The notes under the pieces are model-generated. The model was not told the origin of the DNA, did no database searches, and saw only the letters and a list, made by a program, of their open reading frames with translations. DNA of 64,000 bases. Source: Chitinophaga niabensis. GTDB taxonomy: Bacteria > Bacteroidota > Bacteroidia > Chitinophagales > Chitinophagaceae. Position numbers and translations under genes: made by a program. The DNA is taken from positions 124,001 to 188,000 of the forward strand of contig JAFIGY010000003.1 in assembly GCA_017849435.1 (NCBI GenBank), written 5' to 3'. Shown here in pieces: positions 1-9,522 of this stretch (within the stretch, counting starts at the first letter, position 1; each line of letters opens with the position of its first letter).

Positions 1-723
1 ATTGGCGCGGACATTATCATGGCTTTTGATGAATGTCCCCCTTACCCCAGCGAATACATCTATGCCAAACGCAGCATGGAACTCACGCATCGCTGGCTGG
101 ACCGCTGCATCAAACGCCTCGCCGAAACGGAACCGGCCTATGGCTATGAACAGACGCTCTTTCCCATTGTGCAGGGAAGCACTTATAAAGACCTCCGCAA
201 GATATCCGCCGAAGCCATCGCTTCCCGCAATTGCGCCGGGAATGCAATCGGAGGATTGAGCGTAGGGGAACCGGAAGCAGAGATGTACGAGATGTGCGGA
301 CTGGTGACGGAAATACTGCCCCGTGAAAAGCCCCGCTACCTGATGGGGGTAGGCACACCCTGGAACATTCTGCAGAACATAGAGCTGGGGATTGATATGT
401 TCGATTGCGTGATGCCCACCCGCAATGGCCGGAATGGCATGTTGTTCACCTGGCAGGGCGTGATCAATATCCGGAACAGGAAATGGGCGACGGATTTTTC
501 GCCGGTGGATGCGCACAATCCCTGCGCCGCCAGCCAAAACTATTCCAAGGCTTACCTGCGTCACCTCTTCGTGGCCGGGGAAATACTGGGTATGACCCTC
601 GCCAGCATTCATAACCTCTGTTTCTACCTGGAGCTGGTGAAAACAGCAAGGGAACAGATTTTGCAGGGAACCTACGGCCCCTGGAAAAAAAGTGTGCTTC
701 CGCAATTACAGGTGCGCCTCTAG
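1..723 (+). CDS. tgt: Queuine/preQ1 tRNA-guanine transglycosylase, C-terminal part
   Basis: The reading frame is open from the first base, so the N-terminus lies outside the window. The enzyme swaps guanine at tRNA position 34 for the queuosine precursor preQ1. The MAFDEC segment near the start carries the substrate-binding Asp, and IDMFDCVMPTRNGRNG carries the catalytic nucleophile Asp and the tRNA-contacting loop. The HN of SIHNL corresponds to the fourth zinc ligand of the E. coli enzyme. The usual CxCxxC zinc ligands are absent: that stretch reads DAHNPCAASQNYS, with one displaced Cys. The lptG-like gene follows after 57 bp but has its own promoter-like box. Identification is secure; zinc loss is read directly from the sequence. 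Confidence 0.95.
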   Translation: MGADIIMAFDECPPYPSEYIYAKRSMELTHRWLDRCIKRLAETEPAYGYEQTLFPIVQGSTYKDLRKISAEAIASRNCAGNAIGGLSVGEPEAEMYEMCGLVTEILPREKPRYLMGVGTPWNILQNIELGIDMFDCVMPTRNGRNGMLFTWQGVINIRNRKWATDFSPVDAHNPCAASQNYSKAYLRHLFVAGEILGMTLASIHNLCFYLELVKTAREQILQGTYGPWKKSVLPQLQVRL

Positions 724-743
724 GTTAATAATAGCAGGAATGT

Positions 744-751
744 TAGCTTTG
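744..751 (+). promoter_or_regulatory. -7 box (TAGCTTTG) for the lptG-like gene
   Basis: Exact match to the Bacteroidota -7 consensus TAnnTTTG, 29 nt before the ATG at 781. No clear -33 TTTG is present at the normal spacing. Confidence 0.5.
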
Positions 752-780
752 GCACTTTAAAGTTCGTCCGCCGGAAATAT

Positions 781-1860
781 ATGAAGAAGATCGACTGGTA
801 CATATTACGCAAGTTCATCGGTACTTTCATCTACTCGCTGCTGATCCTCCTTGTGATCTCGGTAGTGATTGACATTACGGAAAAGATCGACGACTTCATG
901 AACCACAACCTTTCTTTCGGGTTCGTATTCATGAACTACTATATCGGCTTCATTCCGCATATCGCTGCGTTACTCTTCCCGCTTTTCATCTTCATATCCG
1001 TGATCTTTTTCACTTCCAAAATGGCCTACCGTACGGAGATCGTGGCCATTCTCAGCAGCGGTGTGAGTTTCCGGCGCTTCCTGCGGCCTTACTGGATAGG
1101 CGCTTTCCTTTTTGGCGGTATCCTCTGGCTGGCTAATCAATGGGTAGTACCAAACGCTAACCGCATCCGCACCGCATTTGAGAACAAGTATGTGAGCACT
1201 CCCGAATTGCAGAAGGAGATGAAGAATAAAACCATGCGGGTGGACAGCAGTACCTATATTTCTTTCGGCTATTACGAACCGAATTTCAAGAATGGATCGG
1301 ACTTCGCCATGAAGCGTATCAATGGGTTGAAGATGATCTACAATCTGCAGGCAGACCGGGTATCCTGGGATTCCACCACCCAGAAATGGAAGCTGGAATC
1401 CGCTTCCGAACGAACCATTAACGGACTCCGGGAAACTCTCCGCCTCATTCCCGATACTTCTATCAAGATCTCACTCCATCCTTCCGAAATGCTAGAGGAA
1501 AGGAACAAACAGGAGGCCATGACTACGCCGGAACTGAACCGTTACCTGAAAAGGGAAGAGCTGCGTGGCGCGGAAGGGCTGAATGTTTATTATGTAGAAA
1601 AACACCGCCGTACTTCCGCCGCCGTAGCGGTAGTGATACTGGTGATGATAGGCGCCATTATATCCAGCCGCAAGGTAAGGGGCGGGAGCGGGTTGCACCT
1701 CGCTCTGGGCATTGTGATCAGCGCCACTTATATCCTCCTCCTTCAGTTCTCCACGGTATTCGCCACCAAGGCCAATCTGGACCCGCTGCTGGCCGCCTGG
1801 ATACCGAATTTCCTCTTCGCCGGACTGGCCTTCTGGCTCTATATGCGGGCACCGAAGTAA
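781..1860 (+). CDS. LptF/LptG-family lipopolysaccharide export permease
   Basis: A 359-aa YjgP/YjgQ-family inner-membrane protein. In this family two such subunits and the ATPase LptB extract LPS from the inner membrane. Hydrophobic segments lie near residues 14-31, 52-76 and 98-118, then a long soluble stretch (about 120-275, expected periplasmic beta-jellyroll), then three more segments near 277-295, 305-325 and 335-355. This is the family architecture of three plus three helices. Length is normal. The sequence does not settle LptF versus LptG, so no symbol is given. No second family member or lptB lies next to it, so the partner must be elsewhere. Confidence 0.9.
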   Translation: MKKIDWYILRKFIGTFIYSLLILLVISVVIDITEKIDDFMNHNLSFGFVFMNYYIGFIPHIAALLFPLFIFISVIFFTSKMAYRTEIVAILSSGVSFRRFLRPYWIGAFLFGGILWLANQWVVPNANRIRTAFENKYVSTPELQKEMKNKTMRVDSSTYISFGYYEPNFKNGSDFAMKRINGLKMIYNLQADRVSWDSTTQKWKLESASERTINGLRETLRLIPDTSIKISLHPSEMLEERNKQEAMTTPELNRYLKREELRGAEGLNVYYVEKHRRTSAAVAVVILVMIGAIISSRKVRGGSGLHLALGIVISATYILLLQFSTVFATKANLDPLLAAWIPNFLFAGLAFWLYMRAPK

Positions 1861-1928
1861 CACTCCCGGGAAACGTGAAATAATACGTTAAATATGCTTT
1901 AAAGGGTAGGGTTTTTGTGATTTATCGT

Positions 1929-1936
1929 TACTTTTG
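1929..1936 (+). promoter_or_regulatory. -7 box (TACTTTTG) for citrate synthase
   Basis: Exact TAnnTTTG match 44 nt upstream of the chosen start at 1981. A TTTTTG tract lies at 1912-1917, closer than the usual -33 spacing. Confidence 0.5.
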
Positions 1937-1980
1937 TCTATTGATCGAATTTGTTAATTTTTCTAAATCATTGCAGGAAA

Positions 1981-3306
1981 ATGAGTTATATAAAAGAGAA
2001 ATTCAAGGCAAAAGCAGATGAGCTGAGTGCAGAAGTCAAAGACCTGCTCAAAAATCACGGTACAAAGAAGATCGATGATGTGACGATTGCCCAGGCTTAC
2101 CAGGGTATGCGCGGCATTACAGGTCTGGTTACGGAAACCTCCCTGCTGGATGCAAATGAAGGTATTCGCTTCCGCGGTTATTCTATCCCCGAACTGCGGG
2201 AACATCTGCCGAAAGCGCCCGGTGGCGCGGAACCTCTGCCGGAAGGCCTGTTCTACCTGATGTTGATTGGTGAATTGCCTACAGAAGCGGATGTACAGAA
2301 TATCAGCAGCGTGATGGGCCGCCGTTCCCACGTACCCAACCATGTGTTCGATGCTATTGAAGCGCTGCCGATCTCTTCCCATCCTATGACCATGTTCAGC
2401 GTGGCGGTAATGGCCCTGCAAACGGAGTCCGTATTTGCAAAAGCTTATGCGGAAGGGATGAGCAAAAAAGATTACTGGAGCTATATGTATGAGGATACCA
2501 TGAACCTCATCGCGCGCCTGCCGCGGGTAGCCGCTTATATTTATCGCCGCAAATACAAAAATGGCGTGCATATTCAGCCGGATGGCATGCTGGACTGGGC
2601 GGGCAACTTTGCGCATATGCTGGGTTATGAAGATGAAGGTTTCAAAGAACTGATGCGCCTGTATATGGTGATCCATGCGGATCACGAAGGTGGTAACGTA
2701 AGCGCCCACACGACACACCTCGTAGGCTCTGCGCTCAGCGACGCCTATCTGTCATTCGCCGCCGGTATGAACGGTCTGGCCGGTCCCCTCCACGGTCTCG
2801 CCAACCAGGAAGTGATCAAATGGATCCTGAATATGCGGGAAGAACTGGGTGGTGGTATGCCTACCAAAGATCAGATCGAAACATATGTGAAGAAAACACT
2901 GGCGGAAGGGAAAGTGGTACCGGGGTATGGACACGCTGTATTGCGCAAAACGGATCCTCGTTTCACCGCACAGATGGAGTTTGCGAAGAAGCATCTTCCG
3001 AATGATGAACTGGTACGTATTGTTTGGATGGTATATGATACCGTTCCCACCATCCTGGAAAGCCTCGGTAAGGTAAAGAACCCCTGGCCCAACGTTGACG
3101 CGCATTCCGGTGCGTTACTCGTACACTACGGCCTGGTGGAATACGAATTCTATACCGTGCTGTTCGGCGTATCCCGCGCCCTCGGCGTACTCGCATCCCT
3201 CTGCTGGGATCGCGCACTCAGCCTGCCGCTGGAAAGACCGAAGTCCGTTACCTCCGAATGGATGAAACTGTTCGTAGAAGGGAAAGTGGAAGCAATCGCG
3301 GAATAG
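1981..3306 (+). CDS. gltA: Citrate synthase, eukaryotic-type
   Basis: Condenses oxaloacetate and acetyl-CoA to citrate, the first step of the TCA cycle. The protein is 441 aa from ATG 1981; an in-frame ATG at 1951 would add ten residues (MLIFLNHCRK) that do not look like the family N-terminus. Catalytic residues are visible as His271 in GPLHGLANQE, His318 in PGYGHAVLRKTDPR and Asp373 in PNVDAHSG. These positions and the surrounding words (NVSAHTTHLVGSALSD) resemble mitochondrial citrate synthase more than the hexameric E. coli type. The gene has its own promoter and is followed by a strong terminator at 3386-3421. Confidence 0.95.
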   Translation: MSYIKEKFKAKADELSAEVKDLLKNHGTKKIDDVTIAQAYQGMRGITGLVTETSLLDANEGIRFRGYSIPELREHLPKAPGGAEPLPEGLFYLMLIGELPTEADVQNISSVMGRRSHVPNHVFDAIEALPISSHPMTMFSVAVMALQTESVFAKAYAEGMSKKDYWSYMYEDTMNLIARLPRVAAYIYRRKYKNGVHIQPDGMLDWAGNFAHMLGYEDEGFKELMRLYMVIHADHEGGNVSAHTTHLVGSALSDAYLSFAAGMNGLAGPLHGLANQEVIKWILNMREELGGGMPTKDQIETYVKKTLAEGKVVPGYGHAVLRKTDPRFTAQMEFAKKHLPNDELVRIVWMVYDTVPTILESLGKVKNPWPNVDAHSGALLVHYGLVEYEFYTVLFGVSRALGVLASLCWDRALSLPLERPKSVTSEWMKLFVEGKVEAIAE

Positions 3307-3309
3307 TAG

Positions 3310-3556
3310 TCAATTACGAATTATCAATTACGCATTACGAATTGAAATTCGTTTTAGGGCGAACGGATCGCGTTTCAAAATATCTAAAAGGCAAACGGTC
3401 TGCGGACCGGTTGCCTTTTTTCATGAAATTGCCGTACTTCGTAATTTGCAATCATTTGCCTTTTTAATTTGTGCACAAGAATGCTGCACATGCTTAATTG
3501 AGATAATGTATATTGAATTACTCATTCGTAATGCGTAATTGATAATTCGTAATTGA
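3310..3556. repeat. MITE-like spacer bounded by a perfect 33-bp inverted repeat
   Basis: Bases 3310-3342 and 3524-3556 are exact reverse complements (33 of 33). They begin 4 nt after the gltA stop and end inside recG, whose only plausible start (TTG 3553) lies in the right arm. The arms are built of AATTACGAATT / AATTGATAATT words. Between them are the gltA terminator and about 100 bp of AT-rich sequence, with no ORF of note and no transposase. It may be a non-autonomous mobile element or a large folded repeat; mobility is inferred, not shown. Confidence 0.75.
3386..3421 (+). terminator. Rho-independent terminator after gltA
   Basis: AAAAGGCAA at 3386-3394 pairs with TTGCCTTTT after an inner GGTC/GACC stem and TGCG loop, followed by a T run ending at 3421. 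The flanking A run also makes it usable on the other strand. Confidence 0.85.
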
Positions 3557-5664
3557 ATCTCGTTTCTTCCATATTACCCAATCCGATCGAATACCTGAAA
3601 GGCGTAGGGCCGCAGCGGGGAGAGCTGTTGCGCAAGGAGATCAACATACACACATTCCGCGACCTGCTGGAATATTATCCTTTCCGGTATGTGGACAGAA
3701 CGAAGGTGGAAAAGATCGCGCATCTCAGCGGGATGGAGGATTTTGTGCAGATCAGGGGCCGCATTGTTCACATGGAAGTAGTAGGAGAGAAGCGCGGAAA
3801 ACGACTGGTGGCCACTTTGCAGGATGAAACGGGCCGGCTTGAACTGGTCTGGTTCCAGGGATGGCAATGGATGCAAAAATCGCTGCGCGAAAATGTGGCC
3901 TACCTGGTGTTCGGCAGGCTCTCGCAATTCAATGGCGCGCTGCAGATGGCGCATCCGGAAATGGACCTGCTTACGGAAGAAACATCCAACGGCCGCCAGC
4001 ACCTGGAGCCTGTTTATTACACAACGGAAAAACTGAAAGCGCGCGGACTAACGGCAAAGGCTATCGGAAAACTTACCCGTAACCTGCTGGAACAAATGTC
4101 CCCCGCAGAAATACCAGAGAACATCCCCGGTCCCGTATTGCAGCAGTTTCGCCTGATGCCCCGCGCGCAGGCTTATTTCAAGATACACCTGCCGGCAACG
4201 GAGGAGGAAGCGAAGCAGGCACAGCGGAGGTTGAAGTTCGAGGAGCTTTTCCTCGCGCAGATCCGCATCTGCCGCCTCAAGATCCGCCGGCATAAAGCCA
4301 GCCACGGTTTTGTGTTCAATGCCGTGGGAGATACCTTCAATACCTTCTACAACGATCATCTTCCTTTCCCGCTCACCGGCGCACAGAAACGTGTGCTGAA
4401 GGAGATCCGGAAAGATACTACCACCGGCCGGCAGATGAATCGCCTGTTACAAGGGGATGTGGGAAGCGGGAAAACCATGGTAGCGCTGCTAACCCTGCTG
4501 ATGGCCATCGATAACGGTTTTCAGGGCTGCCTTATGGCGCCGACGGAAATACTCGCGCAGCAACATTTGAAAGGCATCTCGGAACTGTTGAAAGATATGC
4601 CGGTGAAAGTGGCATTACTCACCGGGAATGTAAAGGGGAAAGCAAGAAAAGAGATACTAACGGGAACGGCTGATGGCAGTATCCACATCCTCATTGGTAC
4701 GCATGCGCTGCTGGAGAACGAAGTGAAATTCCATCATCTCGGTATGGCCATCGTGGACGAGCAGCATCGCTTCGGGGTGGCACAACGGGCACGGCTATGG
4801 GAAAAGAATGATACGCCGCCGCACATCCTGGTGATGACCGCCACGCCTATCCCGCGTACATTGGCGATGACCGTGTATGGCGACCTGGATGTATCCGTGA
4901 TCGATGAGATGCCACCGGGGCGTAAACCCATCACCACCGTACATCGTACGGAATTCCAGCGGCCGCAGGTGATGGATTTTATTAAAGACGAGATCCGCAA
5001 AGGGCGACAGGCATATATCGTATACCCGTTGATCGAGGAGTCTGCCAATATGGATTATGAAAACCTGACCAAAGGATATGAAGAAGTAAAAGCATTCTTC
5101 CCCGAACCCAAATATTACATCAGCATGGTGCACGGCCGTCAGCCGCAGGAACAACGGGAAACCAACATGCACCGCTTTGTGACAGGAGATACGCAGATCA
5201 TGGTGGCTACCACCGTGATAGAAGTAGGCGTGAACGTGCCCAATGCATCCGTGATGGTAATCGAAAGCACCGAACGCTTCGGACTTTCCCAGCTGCACCA
5301 GCTGCGAGGCAGAGTAGGACGCGGCGCGGAACAGAGTTATTGCATCCTGATGACAGGCAATAAACTCGGCAAGGATTCACAGGAAAGAGTGAAGGTAATG
5401 GTGCAGACAAATAACGGATTTGTGATCTCGGAAAAGGATATGGAACTGCGCGGCCCTGGTGATATCGAAGGCACCCGCCAGAGCGGCCTGCTGGACCTCA
5501 AGCTGGCGGATATTGTGCAGGACAGGGCTATGCTGGCTGCTGCCAGGGAATCCGCAGAAAAAATACTGGAAGAAGACCCCAATCTTGAACTACCTGTGAA
5601 CAAACCCCTGCATGATCATCTTGCCACACAAAGGTCAAAATCTGCGTGGAGTAAAATATCTTAG
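3553..5664 (+). CDS. recG: ATP-dependent DNA helicase RecG
   Basis: A 703-aa superfamily 2 helicase that reverses stalled replication forks and processes recombination intermediates. The N-terminal wedge/OB-fold region covers roughly residues 1-250 (NPIEYLKGVGPQRGELLRKE at the start). Helicase motif I GDVGSGKT is at 301-308 and motif II DEQH at 402-405. The RecG C-terminal signature appears as LSQLHQLRGRVGRG, and the tail MELRGPGDIEGTRQSGL is typical. The start is TTG 3553: a stop codon lies directly upstream in frame and the homology begins immediately. That TTG is inside the right arm of the 33-bp inverted repeat, so translation signals come from the repeat. Confidence 0.95.
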   Translation: MNLVSSILPNPIEYLKGVGPQRGELLRKEINIHTFRDLLEYYPFRYVDRTKVEKIAHLSGMEDFVQIRGRIVHMEVVGEKRGKRLVATLQDETGRLELVWFQGWQWMQKSLRENVAYLVFGRLSQFNGALQMAHPEMDLLTEETSNGRQHLEPVYYTTEKLKARGLTAKAIGKLTRNLLEQMSPAEIPENIPGPVLQQFRLMPRAQAYFKIHLPATEEEAKQAQRRLKFEELFLAQIRICRLKIRRHKASHGFVFNAVGDTFNTFYNDHLPFPLTGAQKRVLKEIRKDTTTGRQMNRLLQGDVGSGKTMVALLTLLMAIDNGFQGCLMAPTEILAQQHLKGISELLKDMPVKVALLTGNVKGKARKEILTGTADGSIHILIGTHALLENEVKFHHLGMAIVDEQHRFGVAQRARLWEKNDTPPHILVMTATPIPRTLAMTVYGDLDVSVIDEMPPGRKPITTVHRTEFQRPQVMDFIKDEIRKGRQAYIVYPLIEESANMDYENLTKGYEEVKAFFPEPKYYISMVHGRQPQEQRETNMHRFVTGDTQIMVATTVIEVGVNVPNASVMVIESTERFGLSQLHQLRGRVGRGAEQSYCILMTGNKLGKDSQERVKVMVQTNNGFVISEKDMELRGPGDIEGTRQSGLLDLKLADIVQDRAMLAAARESAEKILEEDPNLELPVNKPLHDHLATQRSKSAWSKIS

Positions 5665-5731
5665 GCTGTTTTACGTTGAAGCTTTGGATTGGTTGGCAGA
5701 GATGGTTGATCCTGAATTTGTTGCTTGCCCA

Positions 5732-5739
5732 TACCTTTG
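5732..5739 (+). promoter_or_regulatory. Candidate -7 box (TACCTTTG) for the type B PKD protein
   Basis: Exact TAnnTTTG match, which would give a leader of about 115 nt. A 7-of-8 match (TACCTTTA, 5821-5828) lies closer to the start at 5861. A 10-bp inverted repeat, 5688-5697 with 5760-5769, flanks this box. Confidence 0.35.
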
Positions 5740-5860
5740 TGCACCGTCTGCTGCCAGCCGCCAACCAATTGCTCCCGCTCCGTAACAATTTGAGGCGCCA
5801 ATCCGTTTAAATAAGTATATTACCTTTATACTGGGAAACATTCTTAAAAATCGAAACCGC

Positions 5861-8800
5861 TTGAAATCTACACGCCTTACCGGTCTTTTTGGTGCATTGC
5901 AAATCTGGTTACTCCTCTTGTTTGGATCACCCGTTTTGGGCCAGCAAACAACCGGTACCAGTAATTTTTCCCCGCTGGAATATGTGGAGAATAAAGGACA
6001 GTGGGAAGGCGATTTCCTATACAGGGTAAGGCTGACCAACACCAGTATCTATCTTAGGAAGAACGGCATCCGCTTTCTGCTCCTGAATCAGGACGATCTG
6101 TCTAAACTGGATGAAATGCGCCATGGTCGGCATGATGATACCACTGCTATCTATTATCCCGATGGATATAAAAAAGGTCCCGATGTCAGTAAAGGCACAC
6201 CCAGTCCTTATCCATACGTAAAAGGGCAGGTGAGAGGGCATGCATACGATCTGGAATTCCTGAACAGTTCGCCCAACCCGGAAATCTCCGGATCCAAACC
6301 CACACAGGACAATATCAATTACATCCTCGGCAATGATCCTTCCAAATGGAAATCAGGTATCAGCGCTTATACAAATGTGCTGTACAAAGACCTGTACCCG
6401 AATACGGACCTGCAGGTCTATTCTGAAGGCGGACAAATGAAGTACGACCTTATTGTACGCCCGGGTGGCGATCCCGGCAAGATCCAGCTGCATTACAACG
6501 GCACCACGGGGATGTCTCTTCAGAAAGGTAACCTGCATATCAAAACCACGGCGGGAGAAGTGCTCGAGCTGATGCCTTTCGCTTATCAATATATCAACAG
6601 TGAACGGAAATCCGTGAATGTACAGTACCAGCTGAACGGGAATAAAGTGAGCTTCAGGATATCCGGGAAATATGACAGCCAGTATCCGCTCGTCATAGAC
6701 CCAACTGTTGTGTTTGCCACGCTTACCGGTTCCCGCGCGGAAAACTGGGGCTTTACGGCAACGTACGACGCAGAAGGTAACTTCTACGGCGGCGGTATTG
6801 TGTTCGATAATGGTTATCCTACTTCTCCCGGTGCATTCAGCAATTCCTTTAACGGAAAGCTGTATGATATGGGGATCACCAAATTCAATCCCTCAGGAAC
6901 CCGTATCGTTTATTCCACTTACATCGGCGGGCAGGGAGAAGACCAGCCCCACAGCCTTTTTGTGGATGCGCAGGGGAATCTCGTGATCTCCGGCAGAACC
7001 AATTCCGGTAACTTCCCCGTTACGGCAACAGCCGGCCCATTGGGTGGATGGGATATCACCGTTACCAAGCTGAACGCGAATGGTACCGGTCTGGTGGGTT
7101 CCATGAAAATAGGCGGTACGGCTGCGGACGGGATGAATATCCGGTCAGACAGGCGGGGGCCTGCGGATGTACTGCTGCGTAATTATGGCGACGATTCCCG
7201 CAGTGAAGTGGTCATAGACGGTTCAGGAGATATCTATATTGCCAGCTCCACACAATCCACCAACTTCCCCGTTACCCCTGGCGTGTTCCAGGGAACTTAC
7301 GGCGGTGGCCGGCAGGACGCCGTGTTGATGAAGATAGATCCGAATGTTTCAAGGCTGATATGGGCCAGCTATCTTGGCGGAAGCGCGGAAGATGCGGCCT
7401 ATGTACTGGCGCTTAACGGGGGTAATAGTGTGTATGTGGCCGGGGGGACCGCCAGCACCAACTTCCCCATACGCGCGGGCGCTGTTTATCCTTCCTACCG
7501 TGGCGGCGCCTGTGATGGTTATATCACGCACGTTTCAGCGGATGGTACTACCATTCTGCAATCCACTTACCTGGGTTCGGATAATGCCCGGGCAGATCAG
7601 ATATACGGTATACAACTGGATCGCAATGGTGATGTATACGTGATGGGTACAACGGAAGGGAACTGGCCTATCCTGCAACCGCAAGGCACTACCACTTTCT
7701 ACAACGATAATTCCAAGCAGTTCATCACCAAGCTGAAACCTGATCTTTCCGCGCTGATCTATTCCACTACTTTCGGAAAAGCGGATCCCACACCCAGCCT
7801 GTCTCCCGTAGCCTTCCTGGTAGACCGCTGCCAGAACGTGTATGTGTCAGGGTGGGGCGGAGAACTGAATACCGGCACGGGTTTCGCCAATTCCGGCACT
7901 ACCGGGCTTCCCGTTACACCGGATGCGCGCAAGTCTACCACAGATAACAGTGATTTCTACTTCTTCGTGATGAAGCGGGATGCTACAGGTATTCTGTATG
8001 GCACTTTCTACGGGGGGAACGGATTGTTTGAGCATGTGGACGGCGGTACCAGCCGGTTTGACAGGAACGGGGTGATCTATCAGGCTATCTGCGCCGCTTG
8101 TCCGCGACCGGGTCAACGACTACGTTTCCCCACCACTCCCGGTGCATACTTCACCGGTATCCCGGACGGCTGTAACCTTGCTGCGCTCAAAATATCCTTT
8201 AACCTCGATGGCGTGCGCGCCGGTTTCACCACGCAGGAAAGAAAGAAAAACTATTGCGTACCGGCCGATATCACTTTCATAGACACCACCAACGTGCCTG
8301 CGCAGAGCTGGATATGGAACTTCGGCGATGGCTCGCCGGAGGTGACCAATACCAGCACCACCGTGCAGCACCGGTATAATAACGTTGGCGACTATACGGT
8401 AAGGCTCGTTAAGTACGATCCCGGCAGTTGTAATGTATACGATACTGCGCATATGCCGCTCCGCATACGCGCGGATGAGGCCACGGTGGCTTTCACGGAA
8501 AAAAGGCTGCAGCCCTGCACGGCGCTGATGTATGAATTCACCAATAATTCCGTGGCTCCTGCGGGCAAACCGTTCCAGAACAATTCCTTTGTGTGGGATT
8601 TTGGGGACGGAACACCCACCGTCACTGCCGGTCTGGAAACCCAGCAGCACCATTATGCCGCGGAAGGAGTGTATAACGTGAAACTCACATTGGCAGATAC
8701 TAATTATTGCAACGCACCGGAAACCAAAATGCTTCAATTGCGTGTAGCCGCTAACGTTGTAGCGGCATTTACGATGCCGGATAGCGCCTGTGCACCGTTT

Positions 8801-9511
8801 ATTGCGCACTTTGATAATACTTCCAAAGGAGGGACCTCCTTCCTGTGGAATTTCGGGGACGGTACTACTTCCACCGATATTTATCCGCAGCATACCTTCA
8901 CGCAGCCGGGCAAATATCTTGTGAAACTGACGGCCAATGATCCGAATACCTGCAACCTGACGCACGATACATCGAAATACATTACCGTATTGCCGCCACC
9001 GGTGGCCGCCTTTACCTTCCAGCCCAACAAGCCGGTAGAGAACACGCCACATGTGTTCACCAATCAGTCCACCGGCGCAACGCACTATTGGTGGGAATTC
9101 GGGGATGGCACCACTTCCACGGAAGTGAACCCCACGCACCAGTATCTGCGCACGGGAACATATAATGTTTGTCTCATCGCTACTACCCAGTTTGGATGTC
9201 AGGATACGGTCTGCCACACCGTCAGCGCTATTGTAAACCCGCTGTACGACGTGCCTACCGCGTTCTCTCCGAATGGCGACGGGATCAATGATAAGTGGGA
9301 GGTCAAGGGATTCGGTATTCTGAAGTACGATATGAAAGTGTTCAATCGCTGGGGCCAGCTCATGTTCCATTCCAATGATCAGAAGATCGGTTGGGACGGC
9401 CGCTTTAACGGCGTGCTGCAGCCGATGGACGCTTACGCTTTTGTGGTGACGATTGAATTTACGGATGGTACGCGGGCAACGAAAACGGGGAATGTTACAT
9501 TGTTAAGATAG
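5861..9511 (+). CDS. Secreted PKD-domain protein with T9SS type B (gliding-motility) C-terminal domain
   Basis: A 1216-aa exported protein. Residues 1-27 form a signal peptide ending near VLGQQ. The region up to about 280 has the ENKGQW...NGIRFLL pattern of the N-terminal domain found with SBBP repeats. About 290-770 carries beta-propeller-like SBBP repeats (recurring TSTNFPVTPG and YLGG words). Four PKD domains follow between about 795 and 1120, each with a W-(N/D/E)FGDG core. The last 90 residues (VPTAFSPNGDGIND ... NRWGQ ... GNVTLLR) are the type B sorting domain. It is likely exported by T9SS and held at the surface. The PorP/SprF gene 11 bp downstream is the probable anchoring partner. 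Start is TTG 5861, chosen because it heads the signal peptide. Ligand unknown. Confidence 0.9.
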   Translation: MKSTRLTGLFGALQIWLLLLFGSPVLGQQTTGTSNFSPLEYVENKGQWEGDFLYRVRLTNTSIYLRKNGIRFLLLNQDDLSKLDEMRHGRHDDTTAIYYPDGYKKGPDVSKGTPSPYPYVKGQVRGHAYDLEFLNSSPNPEISGSKPTQDNINYILGNDPSKWKSGISAYTNVLYKDLYPNTDLQVYSEGGQMKYDLIVRPGGDPGKIQLHYNGTTGMSLQKGNLHIKTTAGEVLELMPFAYQYINSERKSVNVQYQLNGNKVSFRISGKYDSQYPLVIDPTVVFATLTGSRAENWGFTATYDAEGNFYGGGIVFDNGYPTSPGAFSNSFNGKLYDMGITKFNPSGTRIVYSTYIGGQGEDQPHSLFVDAQGNLVISGRTNSGNFPVTATAGPLGGWDITVTKLNANGTGLVGSMKIGGTAADGMNIRSDRRGPADVLLRNYGDDSRSEVVIDGSGDIYIASSTQSTNFPVTPGVFQGTYGGGRQDAVLMKIDPNVSRLIWASYLGGSAEDAAYVLALNGGNSVYVAGGTASTNFPIRAGAVYPSYRGGACDGYITHVSADGTTILQSTYLGSDNARADQIYGIQLDRNGDVYVMGTTEGNWPILQPQGTTTFYNDNSKQFITKLKPDLSALIYSTTFGKADPTPSLSPVAFLVDRCQNVYVSGWGGELNTGTGFANSGTTGLPVTPDARKSTTDNSDFYFFVMKRDATGILYGTFYGGNGLFEHVDGGTSRFDRNGVIYQAICAACPRPGQRLRFPTTPGAYFTGIPDGCNLAALKISFNLDGVRAGFTTQERKKNYCVPADITFIDTTNVPAQSWIWNFGDGSPEVTNTSTTVQHRYNNVGDYTVRLVKYDPGSCNVYDTAHMPLRIRADEATVAFTEKRLQPCTALMYEFTNNSVAPAGKPFQNNSFVWDFGDGTPTVTAGLETQQHHYAAEGVYNVKLTLADTNYCNAPETKMLQLRVAANVVAAFTMPDSACAPFIAHFDNTSKGGTSFLWNFGDGTTSTDIYPQHTFTQPGKYLVKLTANDPNTCNLTHDTSKYITVLPPPVAAFTFQPNKPVENTPHVFTNQSTGATHYWWEFGDGTTSTEVNPTHQYLRTGTYNVCLIATTQFGCQDTVCHTVSAIVNPLYDVPTAFSPNGDGINDKWEVKGFGILKYDMKVFNRWGQLMFHSNDQKIGWDGRFNGVLQPMDAYAFVVTIEFTDGTRATKTGNVTLLR

Positions 9512-9522
9512 ATGGATGGGTT

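Noticed and set aside
5688-5769. 10-bp inverted repeat as a terminator after recG
   Set aside because: The loop is 62 nt and no T tract follows; it brackets a -7 box, so it may be regulatory or chance.
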